Assembly: GCF_013318015.2 (NCBI RefSeq)
Contig: NZ_CP115841.1
Coordinates: 1,860,001 to 1,924,000 of the forward strand
DNA from: Agrobacterium tumefaciens
Lineage (GTDB): Bacteria > Pseudomonadota > Alphaproteobacteria > Rhizobiales > Rhizobiaceae
Length of the DNA stretch: 64,000 nucleotides
Reading direction: 5' to 3'
Shown here: in pieces, positions 8,005 through 16,496 of the stretch
Position numbering within the stretch: the first letter of the stretch is position 1
Layout of the letters: the number at the start of each line of letters is the position of its first letter
Position numbers and translations under genes: made by a program
Notes under the pieces: model-generated
Told to the model about the DNA's origin: nothing
The model's input: the letters and a program-made list of their open reading frames with translations, nothing else
Database searches by the model: none

Positions 8005-8328
8005 TCAAGCGGCAGCAGTCTTGCTGCTCTTCTGCACCTGGCAATAAATCTCCTCGAGGGAAGCGAGGATTTTTTTGACGGATTCGGAATTGCTGGAATA
8101 ATAGATGGTCTGAGCATCCCGTCTTGTTTTCACCAGCCGCTGTGCACGCAATTTCGAAAGATGTTGCGAGAGCGCGGACTGGCTGAGACCAACTTGGGAG
8201 GCGAGAACACCGACCGGCACTTCCGTATCCACCAGCGTGCACAAGATCATCAGGCGCTTGGGATTTGCCATCGCTGAGAGCAAGTCTGCAGCGGCGATGC
8301 TATGTTCCGACAGAGATTGGTTATCCAT
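8005..8328 (-). CDS. ArsR-family transcriptional regulator, NolR-like
   Basis: The 107-residue protein is a compact winged-helix ArsR/SmtB regulator. The recognition helix reads VGLSQSALSQHLSKLRAQRLVKTRRDAQTIYYS (about 47-79), and AMANPKRLMILCTLVDTEVPVGVLA precedes it. The metal motif ELCVCDL of SmtB/ArsR sensors is absent, as in NolR, the rhizobial repressor it most resembles. NolR controls nodulation, conjugation and surface genes; a homologous global role here is inference. The start at 8328 has AGGAG upstream; an in-frame ATG at 8367 would add 13 residues. It is monocistronic with a strong terminator and an unusually AT-rich upstream region. Confidence 0.85.
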   Translation of the reverse strand: MDNQSLSEHSIAAADLLSAMANPKRLMILCTLVDTEVPVGVLASQVGLSQSALSQHLSKLRAQRLVKTRRDAQTIYYSSNSESVKKILASLEEIYCQVQKSSKTAAA

Positions 8329-8369
8329 ACGCTCAAGTCTCCTGATGACAGTCGGAAAGACCGTCATGG

Positions 8370-8796
8370 TGGCTATTATAGGTGGTCCAAAAGGTGTTTT
8401 TTATAATTCAGTCGATACGTTGTATATACCTAAATCTTGCTTATATCGTGTCCCCCTCCAAGACTATTCTTCATTGATCATTTACCTGGACATCTTGATC
8501 AAATTTTCAGACTTTCGCCTGTTTTTCGTCATTTTAGCAACAAACTGCTACATTCTCAGTAGTATTTGGAGCAAAAAACAATCAAAAATTGAGCACACAA
8601 ATCTTGTCTTCCAATGTCTGGCTTCGTGACCACTACCTTACACCACCTTAAATTTAGCAAGGAGGTACAGAATCTAGTTTTACTTTGCGCAATTTTCTCA
8701 AAGTTTGCAATATGCTTTTTATTCGCAATTATTTTAATGCATAACTTATAATGTCTTGGGTATTCTTTTTCTTTATACCAGCATTAGGTAATACAA
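8370..8796. other. Long AT-rich intergenic region, no convincing protein gene
   Basis: About 430 bases upstream of the NolR-like gene are strikingly AT-rich against the GC-rich surroundings. Short open frames exist but have no family features and no well-placed start site. A strong GGAGG at 8660-8664 has no start codon behind it; it is part of an imperfect hairpin with ACCaCCTT (8642-8649). The stretch could hold the regulator's promoter and operators, a small RNA, or foreign DNA. Confidence 0.5.
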
Positions 8797-8823
8797 AAAG
8801 GCCTTCCGGTGAGGAAGGCCTTT
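8797..8823 (-). terminator. Bidirectional terminator after choV
   Basis: An 11-bp perfect stem (8797-8807 with 8813-8823) with a 5-nt loop lies 28 bases beyond the choV stop. T-rich tails follow on both strands (TTTTTG on the minus strand, TTTCGTTTTC on the plus strand). Confidence 0.9.
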
Positions 8824-8850
8824 CGTTTTCTCGACCAATGCGAGTGTTTC

Positions 8851-9897
8851 TCATTTCTTGCGGTGGCGAGTGAGGCCTGTCACAATTTCGTCTGCGGAAA
8901 TCGTGCCTATAATTGCGCCATTATCGACAACACCGATCGCGCCGGAATGTTTCGAGAGCGCATCGAGGATATCGATCAGCGGCGATGTCGGACGGGCGGT
9001 GGCGGCCACGTTCAACCGGCCGTTTTGTTCGTCCACGCCTGGCTTCATCACGTCCGCGGCGGTCAACATGGAAATCGGGTTCATGTTCTGCACGAAATCC
9101 GCGACATATTGCGTAGCCGGTTGCTTGACGATCTGCTGCGGCGTGCCGCACTGGATGATACGCCCGCCCTCCATCATGGCGATGCGGTTGCCGATGCGGA
9201 ATGCCTCGTCCAGATCGTGACTGACGAAGAGGATGGTTTTCTTCAAGCGGCTCTGGAACTCCAGAAGTTCGTCCTGAAGGCGGCTTCTGATGAGCGGGTC
9301 GAGCGCCGAGAACGGCTCGTCCATCAAGAGAATGGGCGCTCCGGTTGCGAAGGCGCGCGCCAGCCCCACGCGCTGCTGCATGCCGCCGGAAAGCTCCCCC
9401 ACCTTGCGGTCAGCCCAGGCGGACAAGTTCACCAGCTCAAGCTGCTCGGCCACCATGCGCTTGCGCTCCGCTTCCGGCGTCCCGGAAAGCTCCAGCCCGA
9501 AACCGACATTGTCGGCAACGTTTCGCCAGGGCAGCAGGCCGAATTGCTGGAAGACCATCGAAACCGTATGCATGCGCAGATCGCGCAGCGCCTTCGCCGT
9601 CGCCCGATAGGGATCGACAAAACCGGACGCCGTCTTCACGCTGACATTGCCACGCACCACAGGCGCCAGGCCGTTAACGGCCCTGAGCAGCGTCGATTTA
9701 CCGGAGCCCGAAAGCCCCATGAGCACGAGTATTTCGCCCTCATTTACCGAAAGCGAGGCATTCGCAACGCCGAGGACCAGTCCGGTCTGCTCGTTTATCT
9801 CGTCACGCGTGCTGCCCTTGTCGATCAGCGCCAGCGCCGCCTCGGGCCGGTCGCCGAAGACGATATCGACATTTCCGAAGATGATTGCATCACTCAT
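8851..9897 (-). CDS. choV: Choline ABC transporter ATP-binding protein ChoV
   Basis: The 348-residue protein is the ATPase of a ProV/OpuA-type uptake system. Walker A is GLSGSGKST (about 60-68), the Q-loop is MVFQQFGLLPW, the signature LSGGMQQRVGLARA and Walker B ILLMDEPFSALDP follow, and the switch is FVSHDLDEA. The N-terminus has the family GSTRDEINEQTG insert. The C-terminal 70 residues form a reduced CBS-like regulatory region (GAIGVVDNGAIIGTISADEIV). It overlaps choW by 4 bases (ATGA), which implies translational coupling. Together with choW and choX it imports choline for betaine synthesis and catabolism. Confidence 0.95.
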   Translation of the reverse strand: MSDAIIFGNVDIVFGDRPEAALALIDKGSTRDEINEQTGLVLGVANASLSVNEGEILVLMGLSGSGKSTLLRAVNGLAPVVRGNVSVKTASGFVDPYRATAKALRDLRMHTVSMVFQQFGLLPWRNVADNVGFGLELSGTPEAERKRMVAEQLELVNLSAWADRKVGELSGGMQQRVGLARAFATGAPILLMDEPFSALDPLIRSRLQDELLEFQSRLKKTILFVSHDLDEAFRIGNRIAMMEGGRIIQCGTPQQIVKQPATQYVADFVQNMNPISMLTAADVMKPGVDEQNGRLNVAATARPTSPLIDILDALSKHSGAIGVVDNGAIIGTISADEIVTGLTRHRKK

Positions 9898-10745
9898 AGA
9901 TCATGCTCCGTGCCGGGAAGGCGGAAAAGTCGGTCGAGAACGATCGCCAATATGACGATGCACAACCCAGCTTCGAAGCCCATGGCGATGTTGACGGTGT
10001 TCAATGCGCGTACCACCGGCACCCCTAGGCCGTTGGCGCCGACGAGGGCGGAGATGACCACCATCGAAAGCGAAAGCATGATCGTCTGGGTAAGACCTGC
10101 CATGATCTGCGGCGCAGCGAAGGGAAGCTCCACCTTGCGCAGAACCTGCGACGGCGTGGCACCGAAGGCGATGGCCGCTTCTACCAGCGCCGGCGGCGTC
10201 GAAACGATGCCGAGACGGGTCAGGCGCACGGGCGCGGGAATTGCGAAGATGACGGTGGCGATAAGCCCGGGAACCATGCCGAGGCCGAACAGCACTAGCG
10301 CCGGAATGAGATAGACGAAGGTCGGAATGGTCTGCATCAAATCCAGCACCGGGCGCATGCCGGCATAGATCCATTTGCGCCGCGCCGCCAGTATTCCAAG
10401 CGGTATGCCGATGATCATGCAGACCGCGCTGGAGGCGAGAACGAGCGCCAGCGTTTCCGTCGTCGCCTTCCAGTACCCCAGATTGATGATGAACAGCAGA
10501 CCAAGCGCCGTAAAGACCGGCATGCCGACCGACCGCCTTGTCCAGGCTGAAAGAGCCGTCACAATCGCGACGATGACCAGCGGATGCGGCGCCTGCAAAA
10601 CGTAAAGCAGGGCGTTAATGACGCTTTGGAAAATGAAAGAAAGCCAATCGAAGAAAAAAGCGAGATTGCCGGTCAGCCAGTCAATGGCCTCCTTGGCATA
10701 TCGGCCGACGGGCAGGCGGTTTTCAGGAGCGCTGAGCCATTCCAC
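9894..10745 (-). CDS. choW: Choline ABC transporter permease ChoW
   Basis: The 283-residue inner-membrane protein has the ProW/OpuAB permease form: an N-terminal leader with a first hydrophobic segment (about 25-60), further membrane spans, and the cytosolic EAA loop that docks on the ATPase (VEAAIAFGATPSQVLRKVELPFAAPQIMAGLTQTIMLSLSMVVISALVGANGLG, about 187-240). It overlaps choV by 4 bases downstream. The 293-base gap to choX upstream holds two stable hairpins but no gene, so the three genes can still be one transcript. Confidence 0.94.
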   Translation of the reverse strand: MEWLSAPENRLPVGRYAKEAIDWLTGNLAFFFDWLSFIFQSVINALLYVLQAPHPLVIVAIVTALSAWTRRSVGMPVFTALGLLFIINLGYWKATTETLALVLASSAVCMIIGIPLGILAARRKWIYAGMRPVLDLMQTIPTFVYLIPALVLFGLGMVPGLIATVIFAIPAPVRLTRLGIVSTPPALVEAAIAFGATPSQVLRKVELPFAAPQIMAGLTQTIMLSLSMVVISALVGANGLGVPVVRALNTVNIAMGFEAGLCIVILAIVLDRLFRLPGTEHDL

Positions 10746-10889
10746 GGTAAGACAAGACCTTTCGTGAACCAGAGCAATTCCAGTAAAAATGCGTAACGGT
10801 TTTGGGCCCGGAATTGCAAAAAAATAAGAAGAACAGGCATTGAAGGTGATCCCGTTTCACCGGAAATGCCGCTAATGCAGAAACGACGG

Positions 10890-10908
10890 CCGGCAACAGC
10901 ATTGCCGG
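10890..10908 (-). other. Hairpin 1 in the choX-choW gap
   Basis: CCGGCAA (10890-10896) pairs with TTGCCGG (10902-10908) around a 5-nt loop. No T tract follows on the minus strand. Confidence 0.5.
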
Positions 10909-10988
10909 ACACCGGGATTGCGCGTGACCCCGGATGCGAGAAAAATTCGCGGACCGAGATCATGCAAAGGACATCGTAATTTCCTGCG

Positions 10989-11022
10989 GTATCCGGCCTG
11001 CTTACAAGGTTAGGCCGGATAC
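10989..11022 (-). other. Hairpin 2 after choX (likely mRNA stabiliser or attenuator)
   Basis: An 11-bp perfect inverted repeat (10989-10999 with 11012-11022) around a 12-nt loop starts 17 bases after the choX stop. With no T tract it is unlikely to terminate fully; such hairpins commonly protect the binding-protein part of ABC operon transcripts. Confidence 0.6.
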
Positions 11023-11038
11023 ATGCGTTATCTGCAAC

Positions 11039-11992
11039 CTAGAGGCCCAAGGCCTTTTTGACGGCGGGCAAGGCGTCAGCGCTGCCATCCTTGGTCTTGA
11101 CGTTGGCAAGCCAGGGTTCGATCGCGGCCGGGTTGGCCTTCAGCCAGGCAGTCGCCGCCGCTTCGCCCTCGAGGCCATCATTCAGGATCTTGCCCATGAT
11201 CTCGTTTTCCATGGGCAGGGAGAATTCCAGGTTCTTGAGAAAGACACCAACATTCGGGCATTCCTCGGTGTAACCCTTGCGGACATTGGTGTAGATCGTC
11301 GCACCGCCGAGATTGGGGCCGAAAACCTCGTCACCGCCGGTCAGATAGGTCAGCTTGAAATTCGTATTCATGGGATGCGGTTCCCAGCCGAGGAACACGA
11401 TCGGTTCGCCGGATTTCCCCGCGCGGGCAACCTGCGACAGCATGCCCTGTTCGGAGGATTCGACCACCTCGAAACTCTTCAGCCCGAAGGTGTCCTTGGC
11501 GACCATGTCGAGGATCAGGCGGTTGCCGTCATTGCCGGGCTCGATGCCGTAGATCTTGCCGCCGAGATCGCCGCTATGGGCCGCGATATCCTTGAAATCC
11601 TTTATGCCGAGTTCAGCACCCTTGGCATTGGTCGCGAGCGTGTATTTCGCGCCGGTCAGGTTTTCACGCAGCGTTTCAACCGACTTGTCGTCGCGGTAAG
11701 GCGCGATATCGCCTTCCATGGTCGGCATCCAGTTGCCGAGGAAGACGTCGATGTCCTTGTTTTTCAGGGATGTATAGGTAACGGGCACCGAGAGAAGCTT
11801 GACGTCGGTTTCATAACCGAGGCTCTTCAGCAGCACCGTGGCAGTCGCTGTGGTGGCAGTGATGTCGGTCCAGCCCACATCGGAAAAACGAACCTTGCCA
11901 CAACTTGCCGGCTCCGCAGCGCCGGCTGCATTGAACGTCATGACGGAGATTGCTGCGGCCAAAGCCAGACAGCGACTTCTATTTGCAAACAT
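11039..11992 (-). CDS. choX: Choline-binding periplasmic protein ChoX
   Basis: The 317-residue protein is the periplasmic receptor of the choline importer. It starts with a signal peptide (MFANRSRCLALAAAISVMTFNAAGA) and has the type II binding fold. The aromatic residues that box the quaternary ammonium in ChoX are visible in context: DVGWTDI, LGNWMPTMEGD and FLGWEPHPMN. The start at 11992 is supported by GGGAG 7 bases upstream and by the signal peptide; the frame is open further up but has no signal. It is first in the operon choX-choW-choV and divergent from tdk across 236 bases. Confidence 0.94.
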   Translation of the reverse strand: MFANRSRCLALAAAISVMTFNAAGAAEPASCGKVRFSDVGWTDITATTATATVLLKSLGYETDVKLLSVPVTYTSLKNKDIDVFLGNWMPTMEGDIAPYRDDKSVETLRENLTGAKYTLATNAKGAELGIKDFKDIAAHSGDLGGKIYGIEPGNDGNRLILDMVAKDTFGLKSFEVVESSEQGMLSQVARAGKSGEPIVFLGWEPHPMNTNFKLTYLTGGDEVFGPNLGGATIYTNVRKGYTEECPNVGVFLKNLEFSLPMENEIMGKILNDGLEGEAAATAWLKANPAAIEPWLANVKTKDGSADALPAVKKALGL

Positions 11993-12228
11993 CGCTTGCT
12001 CCCTTTTTTTCGTTCCCTTGCCATTATCAATATCTGCCGGACACAATCAACTCGCGTGCATTTGCGTGCTTTGGCCCGCCGTTTGCGACACGACGATGAA
12101 AATCTCCGGCTTTTTAGTCCGCGATACGGACAGCTGCGGCATGCGGAAATCTGTGTTTTTCCCGTTGCGGCACTTTTCAACCCGACCCTTCGCCGTCAAA
12201 AGACGCGAAGGTGTACAGGGAGTGGACG

Positions 12229-12810
12229 ATGGCAAAACTCTATTTCAATTATGCGGCGATGAACGCCGGCAAGTCGACCATGTTGTTACAGGCATCCTAT
12301 AATTATCACGAGCGCGGCATGCGCACGTTGATTTTCACGGCCGCCTTTGACGACCGGGCCGGCTTCGGCCGGGTCGCGTCGCGCATCGGCCTGTCCTCCG
12401 ACGCACGGACCTTCGACGCAAACACCGATATCTTCTCCGAAGTGGAGGCCCTGCATGCCGAAGCGCCCGTAGCCTGCGTTTTCATCGATGAAGCCAACTT
12501 CCTGTCCGAACACCATGTCTGGCAGCTTGCCGGTATTGCCGACCGGTTGAACGTTCCGGTGATGGCCTACGGCCTGCGCACGGATTTTCAGGGCAAGCTT
12601 TTCCCGGCCTCCAGGGAACTACTCGCCATTGCCGACGAGCTTCGCGAAATCCGCACCATCTGCCATTGCGGCCGCAAGGCGACGATGGTCGCCCGTTTCG
12701 ACAATGAAGGAAATGTGGTCAAGGAAGGCGCGCAGATCGATGTCGGCGGCAACGAAAAATACGTCTCCTTCTGCCGCCGCCACTGGGTCGAAACGGTCAA
12801 GGGCGACTGA
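12229..12810 (+). CDS. tdk: Thymidine kinase
   Basis: The 193-residue cytosolic enzyme phosphorylates thymidine in salvage. The P-loop is MNAGKST (11-17), the Walker B-like motif is VFIDEANF, and the lasso region near FASRELLAIADELREIRT and the zinc-binding cysteines (CHCGRKATMVARF and FCRRHW) are in place, as in type II tetrameric thymidine kinases. AGGGAGTGG precedes the ATG at 12229; an upstream in-frame start would add six residues. It is divergent from choX and not in an evident operon. Confidence 0.95.
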   Translation: MAKLYFNYAAMNAGKSTMLLQASYNYHERGMRTLIFTAAFDDRAGFGRVASRIGLSSDARTFDANTDIFSEVEALHAEAPVACVFIDEANFLSEHHVWQLAGIADRLNVPVMAYGLRTDFQGKLFPASRELLAIADELREIRTICHCGRKATMVARFDNEGNVVKEGAQIDVGGNEKYVSFCRRHWVETVKGD

Positions 12811-12833
12811 CCGTCTGCGGCCGGTTGCCGCAT

Positions 12834-12847
12834 TTGATTTTTCGCAA
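12834..12847 (+). promoter_or_regulatory. FNR/NnrR-type box upstream of pseudoazurin
   Basis: TTGAT-N4-CGCAA matches the TTG-N8-CAA frame of CRP/FNR-family sites; the right half equals the NnrR half-site CGCAA and the left half the FNR half-site TTGAT. A TAAGAC at 12871-12876 would be a -10 at a suitable distance for activation centred near -41. Confidence 0.5.
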
Positions 12848-12924
12848 GGATGGCTCCCCTGCTCCTGCGCTAAGACCATGCGGACACATTCGCGTGGATG
12901 TGCTTTCTCTCAGGAGCAAAAGAT

Positions 12925-13377
12925 ATGCACAACAAAACTGCCACCGTCGCCAGCCTTGCCATCGCTGCTGCCCTCCTTGCCTTTCCCGCCCTGTCGGCCG
13001 AAATCGAGGTGAAGATGCTCAACAAGGGCAGCGATGGCCAGGCGATGGTCTTTGAACCGGCAACCGTCAAGGCAGCTGTCGGCGACGTCATTTCCTTCGT
13101 GCCCGTCGACAAGGGTCATGATGCGGCTGCCGTCAAGGAAATGCTTCCCGAGGGCGTTGCGGACTTCAAGGGCAAGATGAACGAGACGGTGAAACTGACC
13201 GTCGAGAAGGACGGCGCATACGTCGTCAAATGCACGCCGCATCTCGGCATGGGCATGGTCGCCCTCGTTGTGGTCGGCGATGCCGCACCGGCCAATCTGG
13301 ATGCCATAAAGACCGGCAAGCTGCCGAAAAAGGCGCGGGAGCGGCTGGACGCCGAAATTGCCAAGCTCGGTCTGTAA
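12925..13377 (+). CDS. Pseudoazurin (blue copper electron carrier)
   Basis: The 150-residue precursor has a 25-residue signal peptide ending AFPALSA. Counting from the cleavage, the copper ligands fall at His40 (KGHDA), Cys78, His81 and Met86 (CTPHLGMGM), exactly the pseudoazurin numbering. It shuttles electrons in the periplasm, typically to copper nitrite reductase (NirK) during denitrification. AGGAG lies 10 bases before the ATG. A candidate FNR/NnrR box 78 bases upstream fits oxygen- or nitric-oxide-dependent control. No denitrification enzyme is next to it, apart from an unlinked nnrU-family gene at 33.2 kb. Confidence 0.95.
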   Translation: MHNKTATVASLAIAAALLAFPALSAEIEVKMLNKGSDGQAMVFEPATVKAAVGDVISFVPVDKGHDAAAVKEMLPEGVADFKGKMNETVKLTVEKDGAYVVKCTPHLGMGMVALVVVGDAAPANLDAIKTGKLPKKARERLDAEIAKLGL

Positions 13378-13615
13378 CCGCCTGTCACCTTGTCCAGGCG
13401 ATACATGCTCCGCGCGTAGTCCAGGAACTCGGGAACGAGCCGCGCGGACCGCAGGTTGAGAAAAGTTTCGCAATCATGTTGTATCCCGGTGGGTAGGGAC
13501 ATATCTGGAAGACAGTAAACGACCGCGGTTGTTGCGAAGCGCCAAAAGGCGCATGGCCGAAACGCGGTTGTTCCTTCCGGCGTTCAGCCCCACGGGCAGA
13601 GGAGACTATGACGAC

Positions 13616-14773
13616 ATGATCGACCGGATAACCGCTTTGATTCAGGCAGCCTTCAACGCCATCGGCAAGGCCGCCGGTCTCGTCGTAGCCTGGCTTCTGT
13701 GGCCTTTCATGGCCGCCCACGGCTGGTACCGCGACCGCAACTGGATCATCAAGGGTCCGATCGCTCTGGTGCTCATCCTTCTGGCCGGCTTTTACGGATA
13801 CTTCTTCTGGCAAACGCAGGTCTGGACGAATTTCGACCCGGATTATATTTCCCGTTACAAGCTTGCCGAACGCGCGGTGCCGCCCGGGCAGGAATTGCCG
13901 GCTGCAACACCCACGGCCGCCGCCGGCGCCACCGGTGCTGCCGCAAACACCTCCGCACCGGTATGCCAGCGCTCAGCCATCGTCGATGCCGCCGCCGACC
14001 TTACCGATTTCAACGTCAATCAGAATGCATGGATTTCCTCCATGCTGCTCTATCGTCTCGGCCTTTTCGGCATGGACTGGGACAGCACGCCATTTCTGGA
14101 CAACAAGGCGTCCTTCCAGCGCGGCGTGAACCAGGCGGTGCGCCGCACCGCGGTGGAACTGGTGGATACGCTCGGTCGCGTTCGCGGAACCTCCGGTATC
14201 AACAACAATCTCCAGGAAGCGCGCGGGAACATGCAGTTCAGCGAATATTCCTGGTATTTCGGCCTCGATCCGTTTGGCCCCAAAACACCGACACCGAGCT
14301 ACTATCGCGCCGCCATCCGCAGCTTCCAGGCATTTAACGGTGAACTCACCGCCTGCAAGGCCGTCTTCGATACCCGCGCCGATAACCTCATCCAGTTCAT
14401 CGACCGCATTGCCGGCGATATCGGCTCGACATCGGCCATTCTGCGCGAGCGTTCGGAAAACTATAATGGCGGCTGGTTCGACACTCGCGCCGACGACCGT
14501 TTCTGGTTCGCCTATGGCCAGCTCTATGGTTATTACGGCGTGCTGTCGGCAGCCGGATCGGACTTCGCGCAGGTTATTCGCGAACGCAATCTGACCAATC
14601 TGTGGAATGACACCCTGGGGCAGACCCGTGCGGCGCTACGCATCCAGCCGGCAATCATTTCCAACGGCGACGAAAGCGGTTGGATCATGCCCTCGCACCT
14701 TGCCACCATGGGATTTTATGTTCTGCGCGTTCGCTCCAACCTCGTCGAGCTTCGCTCCGTTCTCGACAGGTAA
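13616..14773 (+). CDS. DUF2333 family inner-membrane protein
   Basis: The 385-residue protein has an N-terminal cytosolic stretch, one membrane anchor at about 44-65 (KGPIALVLILLAGFYGYFFW), an Ala/Pro/Thr-rich linker and a large presumably periplasmic domain with conserved-looking segments such as QNAWISSMLLYRLGLFGMDWDSTPFLDNKASFQRGVNQAVRR. These fit DUF2333, whose role is unknown. GAGGAG at 13599-13604 precedes both ATG13608, which stops after three codons, and ATG13616, which opens the gene. No operon partner is evident. Confidence 0.8.
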   Translation: MIDRITALIQAAFNAIGKAAGLVVAWLLWPFMAAHGWYRDRNWIIKGPIALVLILLAGFYGYFFWQTQVWTNFDPDYISRYKLAERAVPPGQELPAATPTAAAGATGAAANTSAPVCQRSAIVDAAADLTDFNVNQNAWISSMLLYRLGLFGMDWDSTPFLDNKASFQRGVNQAVRRTAVELVDTLGRVRGTSGINNNLQEARGNMQFSEYSWYFGLDPFGPKTPTPSYYRAAIRSFQAFNGELTACKAVFDTRADNLIQFIDRIAGDIGSTSAILRERSENYNGGWFDTRADDRFWFAYGQLYGYYGVLSAAGSDFAQVIRERNLTNLWNDTLGQTRAALRIQPAIISNGDESGWIMPSHLATMGFYVLRVRSNLVELRSVLDR

Positions 14774-14799
14774 GTCAACGGCTTGGACCGGCATGAAAA

Positions 14800-15516
14800 T
14801 CAGCTTATCAGGCCAAGGCGTATTGTCTTGGCCACCAGCTGCGCGCGGTTGACGCAATCGAGCTTGCGAATGGCGTTGTTCATATAGGTATTGACGGTGT
14901 GCTCCGAGATGGACAGAAGCTCGGCAATCTCCACGGAGGTCTTGCCCTGCGCAGTCCAGCGGACCACGTCGAGTTCCCGCTTCGTCAGTGGTGAGGGGAG
15001 TTTTGAGCCTGCACGACAAAGCCGGTCATAGGCCTCCAGGGCGTGAAGGGCGATCATGCACAGCTCGTTCAGCGAACCCTGCGACAGGACATCGCAATCG
15101 CCCGCGAAATTCATCAGATGCCGGTTTCCGTCCATGCCGTTCACCGGCACCAGAAGACCGGAGGTGATGCCCATGCCGCGCAGCAGGGTTGAGACTTCCA
15201 GCAGCGAGCCGCAGTTGATGTCCTTATCGTCAAGAGACCAGTATTGCGGCATCATCGATGAAGCGCCGCGCTTTATGACGGGACAATCTGCAAGTTCACC
15301 GTCCCGGGTCATCGCATTCACCACCCACACCGGCAGGCTGCTTTCCACCACTATCGGCAGGGCATAGGCATTGCGAATGCTCGGCAGCTTCAGCAAGGTC
15401 ACGTAGGAATAACTGAACGCCTGCATCACCTGCTGCAGCGCCGCCAGCCATTGGGGTCTGTCAATGGCAGCCGAAAGGTCGCGGCAAAGTCTGGCCTGGC
15501 GCTCCGTCTTTGGCAT
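14800..15516 (-). CDS. LuxR-family transcriptional regulator (solo, autoinducer-domain type)
   Basis: The 238-residue protein has an N-terminal region about the size of an autoinducer-binding domain (20-160, with WLAALQQVMQAFSYSYVTL and SSMMPQYWSLDDKD) and a C-terminal LuxR helix-turn-helix (LTKRELDVVRWTAQGKTSVEIAELLSISEHTVNTYMNNAIRKLDCVNRAQLVAKTIRLG). No luxI-type synthase is near, so it is a solo regulator. The canonical acyl-homoserine lactone contacts cannot all be aligned by eye, so the ligand is uncertain. It is convergent with the DUF2333 gene. Confidence 0.87.
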   Translation of the reverse strand: MPKTERQARLCRDLSAAIDRPQWLAALQQVMQAFSYSYVTLLKLPSIRNAYALPIVVESSLPVWVVNAMTRDGELADCPVIKRGASSMMPQYWSLDDKDINCGSLLEVSTLLRGMGITSGLLVPVNGMDGNRHLMNFAGDCDVLSQGSLNELCMIALHALEAYDRLCRAGSKLPSPLTKRELDVVRWTAQGKTSVEIAELLSISEHTVNTYMNNAIRKLDCVNRAQLVAKTIRLGLIS

Positions 15517-15616
15517 TCAGGCGCCACCCGGCGGTGGGCGCAGGACACCCAGAAGCGACGACCAGGCGGCATGGGCAAACAGTGTTGCAACCTTCATATC
15601 GGGCGGACCACCTTGA

Positions 15617-16138
15617 CTAAAGTGCCGGTTTTTCGGGTTTATCCTTCGGCTTGGCCATCAATTTCTCCAGGAAACCGAGCATGACCGCCGAGACGACAAA
15701 GGCCAGATGGATGATGGTGAACCACATCAACTGGCTGTCCGTATACTGACTGGCGTTGAGGAATATCTGTAGCAGGTGGATCGACGAAATCGCCACAATC
15801 GACGATGCGACCTTGATTTTCAGGCTGCCGGCATCAAGCTTGCCCAGAAACGAAACCTCGTCATCCGCCTCATCGAAACGGCTGACGAAATTCTCATAGC
15901 CGGAGATCATCACCATGACGATAAGGCTCGCGACCAGCGCCGCATCGATCAGCCCGAGCATGGCGAGGATCATGTCCGATTCGTCGTAAGTGAAAACGTT
16001 TTTGGCGACCTTCAGGAACTTCAGCACGAAGGAAAATGCATAAACCGCCAGCGCCGCAACGAGCCCGAGATAAAACACGACAAGCAGCCAGCGGCTGGAG
16101 AGAATGATCCGCTCGACGAGCAGTTCAAGTGACTTCAT
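15617..16138 (-). CDS. UPF0114 (YqhA-type) integral membrane protein
   Basis: The 173-residue protein has four predicted membrane segments (about 15-40, 60-80, 110-128, 138-160) and the family features MKSLELLVERIILSSRWLLVVFYLGL and SGYENFVSRFD. The UPF0114 family is widespread, of unknown function, sometimes linked to acid or envelope stress. The gene lies 100 bases upstream of the LuxR-type gene on the same strand, so cotranscription is possible. Confidence 0.9.
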   Translation of the reverse strand: MKSLELLVERIILSSRWLLVVFYLGLVAALAVYAFSFVLKFLKVAKNVFTYDESDMILAMLGLIDAALVASLIVMVMISGYENFVSRFDEADDEVSFLGKLDAGSLKIKVASSIVAISSIHLLQIFLNASQYTDSQLMWFTIIHLAFVVSAVMLGFLEKLMAKPKDKPEKPAL

Positions 16139-16496
16139 TTCCGTATCCGATTACTTTTTCGTATATTGTTGGAACATGCATTCTTCCGCCATCTAAACTG
16201 GCTGCGAATATCCTAGCAAGCGTCAATGTCGGGACTTTGGCCGGAACCCGGCATTTTCGGGCCTCTCCACCGATCCGGATGCAGTCTCACGGAGCGTCAC
16301 ATTTTTGCCACGCACCGTTATGCTTTAAAACATGATGATAAAAGTCATATATAATATGTTGACAGTTATGATCATGTTTTTTAGTCCTCAGCAATCGGCT
16401 TGCCCGTAACAAATCAAAACAGTTTCAGCCGCGACAGCAAGCGCGGCGCGTTTTTGCGCGCCATAGCTTCTGCGCGCGCCTATCCGGGGGTATTTA
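16139..16496 (+). promoter_or_regulatory. Promoter region of the TonB receptor with two IRO-type boxes
   Basis: Two TGA-N9-TCA sequences, the RirA iron-responsive operator pattern of rhizobia, lie at 16333-16347 and 16360-16374. Between them TATAAT at 16350-16355 is a perfect -10. A wider imperfect dyad (AAAACATGAT at 16327-16336 and ATCATGTTTT at 16371-16380) encloses both boxes. This fits iron-dependent repression of the receptor. The rest of the 358-base gap holds nothing recognisable. Confidence 0.7.

Noticed and set aside
8237..8629. 130-codon plus-strand frame over the NolR-like gene start and AT-rich gap
   Set aside because: Half is antisense to the regulator and the rest has AT-rich noncoding character; no ribosome site.
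8783..8798. NolR-box-like ATTAG-N9-AA next to the choV terminator
   Set aside because: The consensus is loose and the site is at the 3' end of choV, not at a plausible promoter.
8809..10314. Long open frame of about 500 codons on the plus strand across choV and choW
   Set aside because: It is antisense to two clear ABC transporter genes, has no recognisable domain and shows Arg/His-rich composition typical of GC-rich antisense frames.
10934..12262. 442-codon plus-strand frame over choX
   Set aside because: Antisense to choX with its full signal peptide and binding motifs; no domain or ribosome site.
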